NCBI GenBank assembly: GCA_019454045.1
Contig: SKCR01021094.1
Location: forward strand, 185,552 to 249,551
Length of the DNA: 64,000 nt
Direction: 5' to 3'
Source: Zanthoxylum bungeanum
Taxonomy: Eukaryota > Streptophyta > Magnoliopsida > Sapindales > Rutaceae
The notes beneath the pieces were generated by a model. It saw nothing but the letters and a program-made list of their open reading frames with translations. It searched no databases and was not told the origin of the DNA. The position numbers were made by a program, and so were the translations under genes. Numbering within the stretch: the first letter of the stretch is position 1; each line of letters opens with the position of its first letter. This document shows, in pieces, positions 1 through 11,475 of the stretch.

Positions 1-496
1 TTATCTTCTAAACTCTTCTTCTATTGTTTAAGACATTGGGGACAATGTCTCATTTAGGTTTAGGGGAGGGAATTAGTTGATCAGTATCTTATTTTTAGTG
101 GTGTGTTGTTTTTATTTTTAGTCCAAATTTTTTCGAAAAATACAAAAAAAAAATGAAAATTTTTCAAAAATTACAAAAACATGTTGCATTTTTGTGTTTT
201 TATTTTGACTAAAAAAGAGAAATTGGTAAGAGATAGCTGAGTAAGAAGTTTTCACTCCTGAGACGTATCTCAAACCTATTTCGGAACAAGTTAATTTTTG
301 TTTATTTCTTTTGAATTATTTAATTTGTGAATTCTCCATAATACTGACTAAATGGATCTTCATATGCTCAGTTGGCAGGTATTATCAACATGCATAGTAA
401 CATACAGACATGAGTTGTAATTGAAAAGTTTATAATATTTAGTGCTCTAGTTTAATTGGAGAAAGCATCTCAAAAAGTGATGGAGTAAAAAAAAAC

Positions 497-722
497 GTCT
501 GAGATCCGAGTTATTAAGTCTGTAAGGGTGTTTTAACACCTATTGCCCTAAAGCCAACTGGTTTGGGAGTCACTGGCCCAAAGCTCGCTACATGGATCAA
601 GGATGTTGCAAAAAAATATATATCTGAAGTCTGAGTAATTAAGTCCGTAGGGGTGTCTTAACACCTGGTGCCCTAAAGCCAACTGGTTTGGGAACCACTG
701 ACCCAACACTCGCTACATAGAT
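497..722 (+). repeat. Two-copy tandem repeat in the 3' region of Z
   Basis: Two imperfect copies of a roughly 125-bp unit. Each runs through 'ctgag..ccgag/tctgagtaattaagtc', 'gccctaaagccaactggttt' and 'ctcgctacat'. The same duplicated block is found inverted in element G (about 44690-44925). It is therefore an inherited feature of this family's 3' non-coding region, not a local accident. Confidence 0.8.
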
Positions 723-1270
723 GGAAAATATTATATATAAATAAAAAAAATCAAAAATCAAAAGAAAAAAATCAGAAAAATTATTCCATTGCTGCAAAAA
801 GGTGTGAATTGTGATAAGACTTTAGGAAAAAATATTACTCTCTTATCAACTGCACTTGTGACTGTTGTGGGCAAAAATGAGTTGATTAATATTTTTTCGG
901 CTGTGCATATGGAGAATGGTAAATATAATCGGTGAATTTACTTATTCAGTAATTTAGAAAGATAGAAAACAACTAGTAACTTGGAGTATAAGTTTCACCT
1001 GATTAGTCACTAACTTCTTTATTCTATTTTCTCTTGTCTTTTTGCTTTTGTGTGCATTAGTTTTATTATCTTTTTACTTTTGTAAAACATTTGTGGGTAT
1101 CGTTGCTGTAAGCCCTCACGAGACTATAACTCGTCCACTAGGGACACCTAGGGGTTTAAAGGCTTGTTGCATACGCTAAATGCAACCGTGATCCCTACGA
1201 AAGTGGCTTAGTTTAATTTTAATTGTTTCTTGTATTTTATTTTGTTGTTTTGCTAGAGGACTAGCAAAAT

Positions 1271-1285
1271 GTTAGGTTTGAGGTG
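1271..1285 (+). other. Polypurine tract of Z
   Basis: The stretch 'gttaggtttgaggtg' lies directly before the LTR start TGATGAACGG. It is where plus-strand DNA synthesis is primed in LTR elements. The equivalent in G, read on the minus strand, is 'gttaggtttgggggtg'. Z's tract is one base shorter and has an A where G has a G, so it is slightly decayed. Confidence 0.7.
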
Positions 1286-3257
1286 TGATGAACGGAAAAT
1301 ATATCAATATTTACCCCCCATTTTACTTAATATTTTGTTTAGTTTCTCGGGTTTGATGAACGTTTTGCAGATAAAATAATATTGGGACTTAATGAAATCA
1401 TTTAAGACGAAATATGGGTCAAATAAGGGCAAATATTGGACTTGACATATTAATTTTGGAGTTGGAAACTTGAAATGGCGTTTTAACGAAGTGCATTTTT
1501 GGAAATTCCAATTTTACGCATCTGTCGTATTTTGGGTATAACATTTTACTTCGATATCGGATTGAGTTGATTCTAGTTCCAGATTAAAGAAGACTCAAAT
1601 ATTACAACTTTAAAGACAAAATATTTTCGAGTTCTGGATATTTCATGCCCAAAATGGATGAACCATCTAGAAGTGTGTTGTGTGTAATTATTAAAGTCAT
1701 TTTCAAAGCAAAAAAAATAAAATAAATAAATAATAAAAATTATCAAATCACCACCAAACATGATAAGAAATTTGTGGAGCAATTAATAATGGATTTGGTG
1801 GAGCAATTAGTGGAGCAATTAATAATGAATTTGATGGATGATTTGATGGATGCAGAATATTGCCTATAAATACCAAACAATTTCATTTGTAAATTCATAC
1901 TTTCTTCTAAGGAATTCCTTAAGAATACTAAGAAGATTGTATTTTGTTTGTTTATTTATACCTTTCAGTAATTAATTTCAGCTTTCGCACTTTCTTTTCT
2001 TTACTTTTCAGTTTTTACTTTCCGTAATTTACTTTTACGCACAGTACTTTCCTTTCTTTACTTTTTCAGTTTTTACTTTTCAAGCAATGAGGTGGTAACT
2101 CCCCCTTACTGGGGTAAAAGGTAAAGCTTTTATTATTGCTATTTAGATTAATCTCCCCTAATTATAATATAATAACTATTTAAAACCTGACTTAACGAGG
2201 ATACCGCCATATTGGTCGGTTGGTAATTATTTAAATTGGTTTTAACATGACTAAACTGGATACCGCCTGATTGGTCGGTTAGTAATTAATTATTAATCTG
2301 ACTTAATCTGGATACCGCCTATATGGCTGGTTGGTAATTATCATGCAAAGTTAATATATTATATAAAGGGAGATATCTAAAATAGAAGTAATAAAAGTGG
2401 ATCCTTTTACCTCAGCATTTTCTTTTATTGTACTTTTACTTTATTTACTTTTCAGTAATTTACTTTCAGCAATTTACTTTCAGCATTTACTTTTCAACAA
2501 TTTACTTTCAGCAATTTACTTTTAGCATTTACTTTTCAGTAATTTACTTTCAGCATTTACTTTTCAGCATTTAATTTTCAGTATTTTACTTTATGTCTTT
2601 TATTTTATTTAAGTTTTTTACTACCGTAAATATGTGTCGTAACTAAGCCAGTTATCTGGGGTTGTGATGAAATCCAATATCACCGGTTTATAAGGGGTTA
2701 AATTATAGGTTTACTTATTAAGTCTTAAGCTTAATGCGTCTTGTTAACTGGCCATTAATAAGATTGATCTGGTAAATCTAAAATAAACTTGACAAATGAA
2801 TTTTAGGTTACAACCTTAGACTTAATAGATCACGATCTTCCTTGAGGATAGATAACCCTTTAATAGATTTCCTTACAGGATAGACATATAACTGTCGGGC
2901 GGGGGTAACCTTTATTGGAACTTAATCTTAATGAATCTAGGTAATTTGGTTGACATAGACATATGGTTCAATTGGATTATACTGGGTATTTGTGTCTGAC
3001 CATCGACAGAGGCTTTCGCATGATTTAGTGGTCCAGGTTAGTAAACCGATATATTACACAAAGCAAAGCAATTTTATTTAGTTTTTTTAATTTTAAAATC
3101 ACCACTCAATCAAACAATCAATTCATTGGATACTTGTAAACATTTAACTTCATAAATTGATGACAAAAGGTTTTAAGTCCTCGTAGGATCGATACTTTTT
3201 ATACTACTTGAATGATACGTGCGCTTGCGTTATACGCGTGTGATTACGCACCGACCA
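1286..3257 (+). repeat. 3' LTR of Z
   Basis: It starts TGATGAACGG and ends GCACCGACCA, giving the TG...CA ends of an LTR. K (61191-63097) has nearly the same start and end in the same orientation. A TATA box is at 1865-1872. Downstream lie three copies of the motif 'ggataccgcc...tggtcggttggtaat' (about 2200-2340), a T-rich stretch with many 'tttacttttcag' repeats (2440-2600), and the end block 'gatacgtgcgcttgcgttat' found in all Athila-type LTRs here. Length is about 1.97 kb. Confidence 0.85.
1865..1872 (+). promoter_or_regulatory. TATA box in the LTR of Z
   Basis: TATAAATA lies about 580 bases into the LTR. The same box stands at 61836-61843 in K and, inverted, at 53973-53979 in G and 29938-29945 in D. 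It marks the U3/R border of the family. An AT-rich series of 'tggagcaatt' and 'gatttgatgga' repeats lies just upstream. Confidence 0.6.
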
Positions 3258-4790
3258 AACATTGTGTCGGTGCCGAAGAAGATGGGAAGGTCAGAATGTG
3301 TGTAGATTATAGAGTCCTTAACAAAGCTTGCCCAAATGATGATTTTCCTTTACCCCATATAGACATACTGGTGGATAGCGCGGCTTTATCTGCCATGTTC
3401 TCATTCACAGATGGGTTCTCAGGATACAATCAGGTCCTTATGGCTGAAGAAGACAAGCATAAGACAGTCTTTGTCACTGGGTGGGGCACGTATTGTTACA
3501 AGATGATGTTGTTTGGGCTCAAGAATGCGAGAGCCACTTATCAACGGATGGCCACCACGTTATTCCATGACTTGATGCATAAGGAGATTGAAGTATACGT
3601 GGATGACATGATGGTGAAGTCAGAGACGAGAAGCGGACACATACAAGTGTTAGAGAAGTTCCTTGAAAGAGTCGATAAATACAACCTACGACTGAATCCC
3701 AAGAAGTGTGTGTTCGGGGTAACGTCGGGAAAACTGCTAGGACATACTTTAGGAATGGGAGGAATAGAAGTAGACCCTAAGAAGATCAAAGTGATTACCG
3801 AGATTCCCATGCCGAAGACGGAGAAAGAAGTTAGAGCCTTCCTCAGGAAAATCCAGTACATCAGCCGATTCATCGCTAAGCTGACGTTAGTTTGCGAGCC
3901 CATTTTCAAGCTATTGAGGAAAGACCAGCCGGTGAAGTGGAACGGACAATGCCAAGAAGCCTTTGACAAGATCAAAGAATACCTAGTGAAACCTCCTATA
4001 TTGAAACCTTTGAGGTCGGGCAAACCCTTGGTGTTGTATTTAGCCATCGAACTCGAAATGCTGGGGGCGATGATGGTACAAGCAGATGAGACAGGGGTGG
4101 AACATGTAGTCTATTACCTTAGTAAGAAGATGCTTCCGTATGAAGCCCGTTATCAAGAAGTAGAAAATATCTGTTTGGCAGTAGTATGGGCTTCCAGAAA
4201 GTTGCGTCATTACTTCCAATCCTACAAGATCAAAGTGGTAGCAGAAGAGAATCCCTTAAAGTATCTGTATTCGGTACATTCGTTTGTAGGGAAGTTAGGA
4301 AGATGTTTGGTATTGCTGACAGAGTTTGATATTGAATATCTCACTTCTAAGGTAATCAAATGGCGAGCCGTAGCGGAGTTCTTAGCGCTACAACCCATAG
4401 AAGGAGACCAATACAAGTTTGAATTCCCAGACGAGGAAATTCATGCAATAATGGTCCAGGGATGGAAGATGTATTTCGACGGAGTGGTGAATTACAAATG
4501 AGCCGGAATAAGAATCGTGATAGTAACCCCCGAAGGAGAAACCCTACCTATGGCCAAGAGGCTGACGTTCGGAGTGACCAACAACATGGTCGAGTATGAA
4601 GCATGCGCCTTCAGATTGACAGCACTGATAACCTTAGGAGCTAAGGGCGTAGAAGTTTATGGAGACTCAATGTTAGTAGTCCGACAGATGCAATGAGAAT
4701 GGGAATTGAAGGAAGAACGGTTGAGACCCTACCAATTTCATCTCAGGAAGCTGGCACAGGCTATCCTCGACTGTAAATTCCAGCACTTTT
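3258..4790 (+). pseudogene. Tat pol: reverse transcriptase, RNase H and second RNase H (broken)
   Basis: The RT begins mid-domain just after Z. The frame first reads correctly from about 3285, because one base is missing near 3281-3284 relative to the usual VPKKDGKVR block. Conserved blocks follow: VDYR, DDFPLPHID, FSGYNQ, the catalytic YVDD (about 3596-3607), then LNPKKCVFGV and LGHTLG. A gypsy RNase H follows (YLSKKMLPYEARY at about 4110-4150). A TGA at 4499-4501 replaces a glycine codon at the start of the second RNase H. The second RNase H keeps the three acidic positions: YFDG (about 4471), VEYEA (about 4588) and YGDS (about 4660). A further TGA lies at about 4693. Neighbours: Z upstream, integrase downstream. 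Confidence 0.85.
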
Positions 4791-6183
4791 CACGAAAAGA
4801 GAACCAGATGGCAGACGCATTAGTCACCCTAGCCGCAACTTGGGAGAACCTGGAGAGGTTGGTGATGAGACCTCTAGTGTTGACGACAACAAACAAGCCT
4901 AGTTACGAAATAGAAAGGATCTTAGAAGTAGAAGTTGACGATGGAAAACCTTGGTACTACGATATTCAACGATACCTAGGACGCAGAGAATTCCCAGAAG
5001 AAGCCGGTAGGAAGGACTGGATAGCCATTCAGAAGTTGGCCTCCCAATATGTGAGTTTGAAGGGAGAACTATACAAGAGACAAGCTAATGGCATCTAGCT
5101 GAAGTGTTTACGAAAGGAATAGGCTCAGAAAGCAATGGAAGAAGTACACGCCGAAGTATGTGGACCGCACATGAACGGATTGAATTTATCTCGTAAGATA
5201 GTGAGACAAGGCTTCTACTGGTCGACCATGGAAGCTGACTGTACGAAGCTGGTGAAGCATTGTCATAATTCTCAAGCGCACGGTAACTTGAACCATCTGC
5301 CGCACACAGAGTTGCAAGGGCTATCGGAGCCGTGGCGTTTCTCAGCATGAGGAATTGACATGATCAGAGAAATTTGACCACACGCGTCGAATGGATATCG
5401 TTTCATAGTAGTGGCAGTAGACTACTTTTCGAAATGGGTAGAATCCGGGTCATTTCGTAACGTTACAGCAAAGCAGATGGCGAAGTTCATAGCCCGGAAC
5501 ATCATATGTCGATATGGAATGCCGCATCACGTAGTAACAGATAACGAAGTCTAGTTTCAAGGAGAAACGAAGGCGATGCTACATAGGTACAGGATAGGAC
5601 ATCACAAGTCGTCACCTTACAGACCATAAGCAAATGGGGTTGTCAAGGCAGCCAATAAGATGATAAAGAAGATACTAGCCAAGACGACAGAAAGTTACAA
5701 AGATTGGGTGGACAAACTGTCGTGCGCCCTATGGGGGTACAAAACTTTTGTGAGAACGGCAACGGGAGCCACGCCATATTCGTTGGTTTACAGAATAGAA
5801 GTAGTATTACCGGTGGAAATAGAGATACAGTCAATGCGGGTACTAACGGAGGCAGAGTTACCTGAACAAGATTGGGCCTCGCAGAGATTCGAACAGTTAG
5901 CATTGTTATATGAGAAGAGAATGAAGTTCTTGCACCATATGCAGTTGTGTCAGAAGAGATTGGCCCGAGCATTCAACAAGAAGTTGCGTCCTACCAAGAT
6001 TAGAGAAGGTGATCTAGTACTCAAGTAGTCAAAGCTGTCGACGATGGACCCGAGGGGAAAGTTCAGACGCAACTGGGAAGGACCCTACGTAGTCAAGAAA
6101 GTGATGGGAAATGGGGCAGTGAGACTATCATATTTAGAAGGGAACGAGTTCACCGAGCCAATCAACGTGGACAGGTTGAAGTA
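4791..6183 (+). pseudogene. Tat integrase (broken)
   Basis: A linker carries a frame to 5098, then the zinc-binding domain starts near 5135 (CGPHMNG, then KHCHNS, where the last cysteine of the usual CxxC is serine). The catalytic core shows the first Asp in GIDMI (about 5352) and the second in VTDN (about 5537). At the place of the catalytic Glu the frame reads GVVKAANK (about 5638-5661), so Glu is replaced by Lys. In-frame stops occur at about 5096, 5348, 5378, 5552, 5627 and 6026. The C-terminal part (PRGKFRRNWEGPYVV, PINVDRLK) ends at about 6183. Missing catalytic Glu plus many stops make this copy inactive. Confidence 0.85.
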
Positions 6184-6382
6184 ATATTTTGCTTGAGGAA
6201 GAGGAGACCGAGCGATCACAGGAAGAACTGGCGGAAGACATAACCCAACGAAATAGGAAACACATCCATGCATGCATGCATACACATAACATACTTGTAA
6301 TTTTTATTTTGTGTTCGCAGGTTTCGAAGAAAAGAAGGAAAAAGCGACAAATGCAAGCAAGTTGGGAGCAGTAACACATCAT

Positions 6383-6570
6383 CATCAGTTTCGGGAATGA
6401 ATACCAGGGTTGAAGCCCACATTACCATCAGTTGCGGGAATGAATCCCAGGGTCGAGGCCCACATCACCAGCAGTTTTCGGGAATGAATCCCATGGTTGA
6501 GGCCCACTTTACTAGTAGTCTTCTGGAATGAATCCCAGGGGGCGAGGCCTACACTATCGGCAATTAAAAG
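6383..6570 (+). repeat. Tandem array, four copies of a ~48-bp unit
   Basis: Each copy contains 'gggaatgaat.ccagggt' and 'gaggcccaca', with degenerate ends 'catcaccagcagttttc'. Copies start near 6390, 6430, 6478 and 6525. It sits about 200 bases after the integrase end. Confidence 0.8.
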
Positions 6571-7617
6571 GAAGAAATCCAGGAGAGTTGAAAAAAAAAG
6601 TCCTTAATGGTTAGACATAAGTCCGATGATGAAATTATTTTCTCTAGGGTGAAACCGTAGAAACAATAAGTGCGAGAGGTACTCTCAACCGATATTTTGA
6701 GTAGTTGATATCGACTAGACTCGCGAGCACTTAATTATAGGATCTCAACAGTGAAAGCCTGAGTAGTCGGCAAGGTGACTAGTTGAAAAGATTGCTGATC
6801 GATGAATGATCGTTCGCTTAGATGTCCATCCTGACTTACTTGTGTTACGATATGTGGTATGGTTGGATATAAAAGAAAAGTCTCTAAAGCAGAAAATATA
6901 AACCACATATAACCGATAAGCGTGAAGCTACCCATGGGCGAGTATTAGGACCACCATGAAGAGAAATGCTACCTTAAAGGGTAGGTGTGTTGATTGAAAA
7001 AAAAAAAGAAAGTAAAGGAAATCATATCATATTGAGTACGGAGAAGTAATTGCAAAGCATGATCAAGACATCTAGGTTGGTTTGACCCATTGATCCCATT
7101 CTTTGAAACAAAATCATCGAAATGGCTTACTTAAAGATCAAGATGTAAAAGAACCTTGGCACACACACACTTTGAGTATGGTTTAGATCATTTATTCAAA
7201 CGGTCGGATTGTAGAGTGTCACCTTGACGTGGTGGAAGTCATCAGTTCGAGCCTGATTATCCCTAAACCCAATAGGAGTTGTGAGTTTTGCTATTTTGAC
7301 TTGCCCCCCCGCCGTGATCGAATAAGAATGGGAATGCCTTCGTATCTTAATGCATGTATTTAATTTATTCGGGGCTATTAGAGCGGGATCCACTTTGAGT
7401 TGCATCGAGTACTTTGAAGGCTCTCTGGTTTCGACACTGAGCATCATTTGAGGGCAATAATATGTACAACTATTGGGACTATCTCGTAAAAAAGAGGTAA
7501 TATGGTATGACAGTACGGAATACCGCATCAAATGATCTACTTTGGCCGAGTGCAAGCAACGGAGAACAAAAAGATAAACCGAGTCTGGGGGCGACCAACC
7601 TACCACAATCTGATACA

Positions 7618-7865
7618 ATAACGGTTCGGGAATGAACCACGCTACACAGTAACAGTTCAGGAATGGACCACCTCATAGTAACGGTTTGGGAATGGACCAC
7701 CTCACAGGTAACGGTTCGGGAATGAACCACACCACACAGTAACGGTTCGGGAATGGACCACATCACAGTAACGGTTCAGGAATGGACCACCTCACAATAA
7801 CGGTTTGAGAATGAACCACTTCACACTAACGGTTCGGGAATATACCACTTCTCATCAGCTCAGTT
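7618..7865 (+). repeat. Tandem array, eight copies of a ~30-bp unit
   Basis: The unit is 'taacggttcgggaatggacc' followed by 'acctcacag', repeated about eight times with scattered changes and no unique spacers. The core 'cgggaatga.cc' resembles the core of the 48-bp array at 6383-6570, so the two arrays may share an origin. Tat elements are known to carry such arrays in their 3' untranslated region. Confidence 0.85.
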
Positions 7866-8058
7866 CGATAATGAATCCTAGAGATCGTAGCATTTTACAG
7901 GGATGAACCTTAGAGGTCGCAACACCTCAACACCATCAACTCAGTTTGAAGTATCTCAGAATAATAGGTAAGTCAAGTAACCACTGGCAAGCCAGGTAAG
8001 TAAAAATACATGCATGACTTTGATAGGATTGTCAATGTCATACACTGCACAAACTCAT

Positions 8059-8073
8059 CAAAGTGGGGGCGAC
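8059..8073 (+). other. Polypurine tract of the Tat element
   Basis: 'caaagtgggggcgac' stands directly before the LTR start TGTAGACA. It is the expected primer site for plus-strand synthesis. Confidence 0.7.
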
Positions 8074-8600
8074 TGTAGACACTTGCATTTTTGCATGAAA
8101 GCCTGATGATGAGCCTCGTTTGGAGGCACTACCCGATAAGTTGCGGAAGTTGCGGGAAACAGACGTCGGAAGGGAAAATTCAAAAATAAGAACATCCTCA
8201 GATTTAATTCGTTTGTTTAGCATCGGGTTCACTCGATTAATCTATGTTTTAACTATTAGGCTCGGCCCAAAATCCCCGCAACCCACGACCAAGCCCATAA
8301 CACCAAGCCACACGCCCAAGCCCACCAAATCACATCCAAAATACTTAAAACACATTAAACACATGTCTAAATTAAATCAAATCCCCCCTTTTAAATTAAA
8401 TAAATCCCATTCCTAAATTAAATAAATCATCTTCCTAATTACCAAAGATTTAAATCCAATCCCATTCCTAATTAGCCAAGATTGCATCCTCCAAATTTGG
8501 AAGGAAAATCTTGGCAAATTTGTGAGATGGGCGGCCACACACTAAAAAGAAAAACAAAACCCTGACTTAACACCCACAATACAAGCCCTAGGATCACCAT

Positions 8601-8609
8601 TATAAAAAG
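8601..8609 (+). promoter_or_regulatory. TATA box in the Tat LTR
   Basis: 'tataaaaag' lies about 530 bases into the LTR, followed about 30-40 bases later by a C/T-rich stretch with 'gcctctct', suitable for a transcription start. Confidence 0.5.
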
Positions 8610-9822
8610 AGACCTCAAATAAACCTGAGGGCCTCTCTTTTTTACGGAGACCTCACACTCTCTCTCATTCACAAAAAAAAATAACATAAAAAACCCTAAA
8701 GGCATTCCTCTCTCAAAAAAAAAGAAAAAAAAGACGTACTCATTCGGCAAAAAAAAAAAAACCTAATCCCTCTCATCTTTCACGCACTCTCTCGGCCTCT
8801 CTGAAACCTCTCGCCACGTCCCATAAACCTTAAACACACATGTCCCTCTTCTCAGCCAGCAGCCACACGTGAAAGCAGACCATAAACCCATAAACAAATC
8901 CAAGCCACTCACGGCACCATTTGAGACCACACCACTTACACCACGTCCTTCTTTCATGCAGCCTCATCTCTGTTAAACAGCACACGTAGCCCACTTACAC
9001 ACAATAAATTTGTACCACACATGCACGACCCTCCCTCTCATCACACAACAACCCTTCACAAAACATAAGCCTCCACTTTCACACCCCAGCCGATTCAACA
9101 AACAAAATATTTAAAGTTACACCCTCATGTAATACACAAATAAAAACCAACCAAGCATCACAAGCCGAGAACAAATCTCTTCATTAACGTGAAAATAGTC
9201 CACAAAATCACAGCAAAATAGTGACCAAAACCGTACAACAAACTGCACCAGAAATAGTCCCAAAAAAGTCCATATATAACAACCCGAAGCGGCAGGAAAA
9301 AATCATCCAAAAACAGTGAAGAAAATAGAGAAAACGGCAGTGAAAATAGAGAAACAGGGAAGGAAAATCTTGAACCAGAAAACCAGAAAAGTTATGGAAC
9401 ATTAACCCTTCCGGCGATGACGTAACGCACTCCCGGGAAGCGATTTAAAAGGTACGTCCTGAGGGCACCCTTTGTTATATTTTTATTTTGTCGTTCTGGA
9501 AATGGCATGCTTGCTTGGACATGCGAAGTCCTATATTAAAAATGGCCAAATCATTGGTCACATCTCTCCTTGATGTTCCGTCATTTATTTTTATCTCGCA
9601 TTTATCTTTATTTTAATAGTATGTATTTATCTTTATTTCTATTTCGCATTTAATTTATATTTATCATTGTTTTATTATTAAGGCATTTATTTTCGGTCAT
9701 TTATCTTCCTTTAATGCTTTGCACTTAGTTTACTATTTATCGCTTCCATTATTTATTGTTATTTCATCACAAGCATTATCATATTTCATGTATACAATGG
9801 GTTAATGATTGCGCTATGTTAA

Positions 9823-10985
9823 ATGGTCGGTGCTATCTCTTGCGGTATATCGGATGGAAACCCAGACGTAAATTCTGTAGCTGAATCTGAATGGATGATA
9901 GTGCGGTCTGTACTTGGGATACAACTCCACATACCGCTTGAGAAACTTTCAAGCACTTGTTACATTTTTGTATTTAATTTCGTGTCTATTGTTCCGCTAT
10001 TTATTTTCTATGTATTGTTTCTTTGTTTATGCATGGTTAATCTTGATGCACACGGGCTAATCATATGGGGTAAAGGTCCTCTATTCGAGGGAAATGCCTA
10101 AGGTCTACCTTTACCATGATGTTTTGCCGCGCCGGACGAAGTACGATTGATTGAACGTGAGATACGTTCAATCGGGCATACGAGGTCCCATATTATTTAT
10201 TTGTTCATTCATGCATTGATAATCTTGATGCGCATGGGCTAATCATGTGGGGTAAAGGTCCTCTATTCGAGGGAAATGCCTAAAGGCTACCTTTACCATG
10301 ATGTTTTGTCGCGCCAGATGAAGTACATTTGATTGAATTTGGAATATGTTCAGTCGGGCATACGAAGTCCCATATAGATGTCGGCCTTGGTTGCATCTAT
10401 TTTACTATTATGTTATTTACTTTTTGCGTATTATTACTTTGTTTATTCATGCATTGTTACTTGATGCGCATGTGCTAATCATGTGGATTAAAGGTCCTCT
10501 ATTCGAGGGAAATGCCAAAAGGCTACCTATACCATGATGTTTTTCCATGCCTTTTCATTATTCTGTTATTTACCTTTTTCATATCATTACTTTGCTTAGT
10601 CATGCATTGTTACTTAATGCGCATGGGCTAATCATATGGCTTAAAGGTCCTCCATTTGAGGGAAAAAGCCAAAAGGCTACCTTTACCACGATGTTTTTCC
10701 GCGCCGGACGAGGTATGCTTGATTGAATGTGAAATATGTTCAGTCGGGCATACAAAGTCCCTTAGAGATGTTGGCATTGGTCGCATCTCTTTTATTGTCT
10801 TGTTATTTACCTTTCTTGGTTGTTATGTTTTCATTCTTCACTTTGCATTCATGTTGCATCAATGCTTGAGTGTTGCCTCTTGTGGTATATCGGATGGAAA
10901 CCCAGACATAAATTCCATAACCGGATCCGAATGGATGGTAGTGCGGTCTGTACTTGGGATACAACTTCATGTATCGCTTGAGAAG
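9823..10985 (+). repeat. Internal LTR repeats: 'taaaggtcctct..cgaggg' block, about four copies
   Basis: A block of about 130 bases recurs starting near 10040, 10225, 10460 and 10615: 'gggctaatcat.tgg', 'taaaggtcctctattcgagg', 'ctacctttaccatgatgttt', 'cgggcata'. It is flanked by two copies of another block, at 9830-9945 and 10877-10985 ('ggtatatcggatggaaaccc', 'gtgcggtctgtacttgggat'). The arrangement implies duplication of a larger segment followed by amplification of the inner block. Confidence 0.8.
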
Positions 10986-11029
10986 TACTCACACACATGT
11001 TTACGTCACTTTAAATACAACTTTGGTAA

Positions 11030-11475
11030 CCTCGTTCGAACGCGTTATCAAACGCTACATGAACGTGTGCATTCTGCCTCACTCCGTTCGAACGCATTTA
11101 CAAATGCTACTCAATTGTGCATGCATCCTGCTTTACCATGCATCAGACCTTACCCCGTTCGAACGTGTTTTCAAATGCTATACGAATGCGAACATTCTGT
11201 CTCATTTTCATTCAAACACGTTTCTGAACGCTACTCGAACGTGCATGCATCATATTTTACCATGCATCAGACCTTGCCCCATTCGAACGCGTTTCAAACG
11301 CTATACGAACGTGAACATTCTGTCTCATTTTTGTTCGAACGTTTTTCTGAACGCTACTCGATTGTGCATGCATTCTGTTTTACCATGCATTTCGGCCTCA
11401 TCCCGTTCGAATGCGTTTCCAAATGCTACTCGAACAAAAACATTCTATTTACCGTTTGAACGTGTTTCCGAACGC
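11030..11475 (+). repeat. Internal LTR repeats around 'gttcgaacg'
   Basis: About ten 'cgttcgaacg'-like palindromic cores recur, grouped in a longer unit of about 120 bases that includes 'gtgcatgcat' and 'ttttaccatgcatcagacc'. TTCGAA cores and 'gcatgc' cores are self-complementary, so transcripts could fold strongly. Two overlapping long open frames here follow from the repeat period and are not counted as genes. Confidence 0.75.

Larger units (their letters stand above)
1..3257 (+). mobile_element. Athila-type gypsy element Z, 3' end plus 3' LTR
   Basis: Only the end of the element is in the window: about 1.3 kb of non-coding internal DNA, a purine-rich tract and one complete LTR. The internal part matches, block by block, the reverse complement of 44126-45418 in element G. 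Shared blocks are the 'gacattggggacaatgtctc' stretch at 32-51, the duplicated block at 497-722 and the stretch at 1110-1205. Z and G therefore belong to the same or a sister family. The element lies inside the RT gene of the Tat element, whose frame resumes right after 3257. Coding parts of Z are to the left of the window. No coding potential is seen in 1-1285. Confidence 0.85.
6184..8073 (+). other. Non-coding 3' region of the Tat element
   Basis: No gene is visible. The region holds two tandem-repeat arrays (6383-6570 and 7618-7865). Between them is a stretch (about 6690-6960) matching the reverse complement of 37890-38190 in element F, including the block around 'gtgaagctacccatgggcga' (6925-6944). 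The match links the Tat element and F as relatives. Confidence 0.75.

Noticed and set aside
7618..7865. CRISPR-like array of regular ~30-bp units
   Set aside because: The units are contiguous with no unique spacers and lie in a plant retroelement; this is an ordinary tandem repeat.
8120..8416. 98-codon frame at the start of the Tat LTR
   Set aside because: It is located in U3 upstream of the TATA box, Pro/Lys/His-rich from a C-rich repeat, without a domain.
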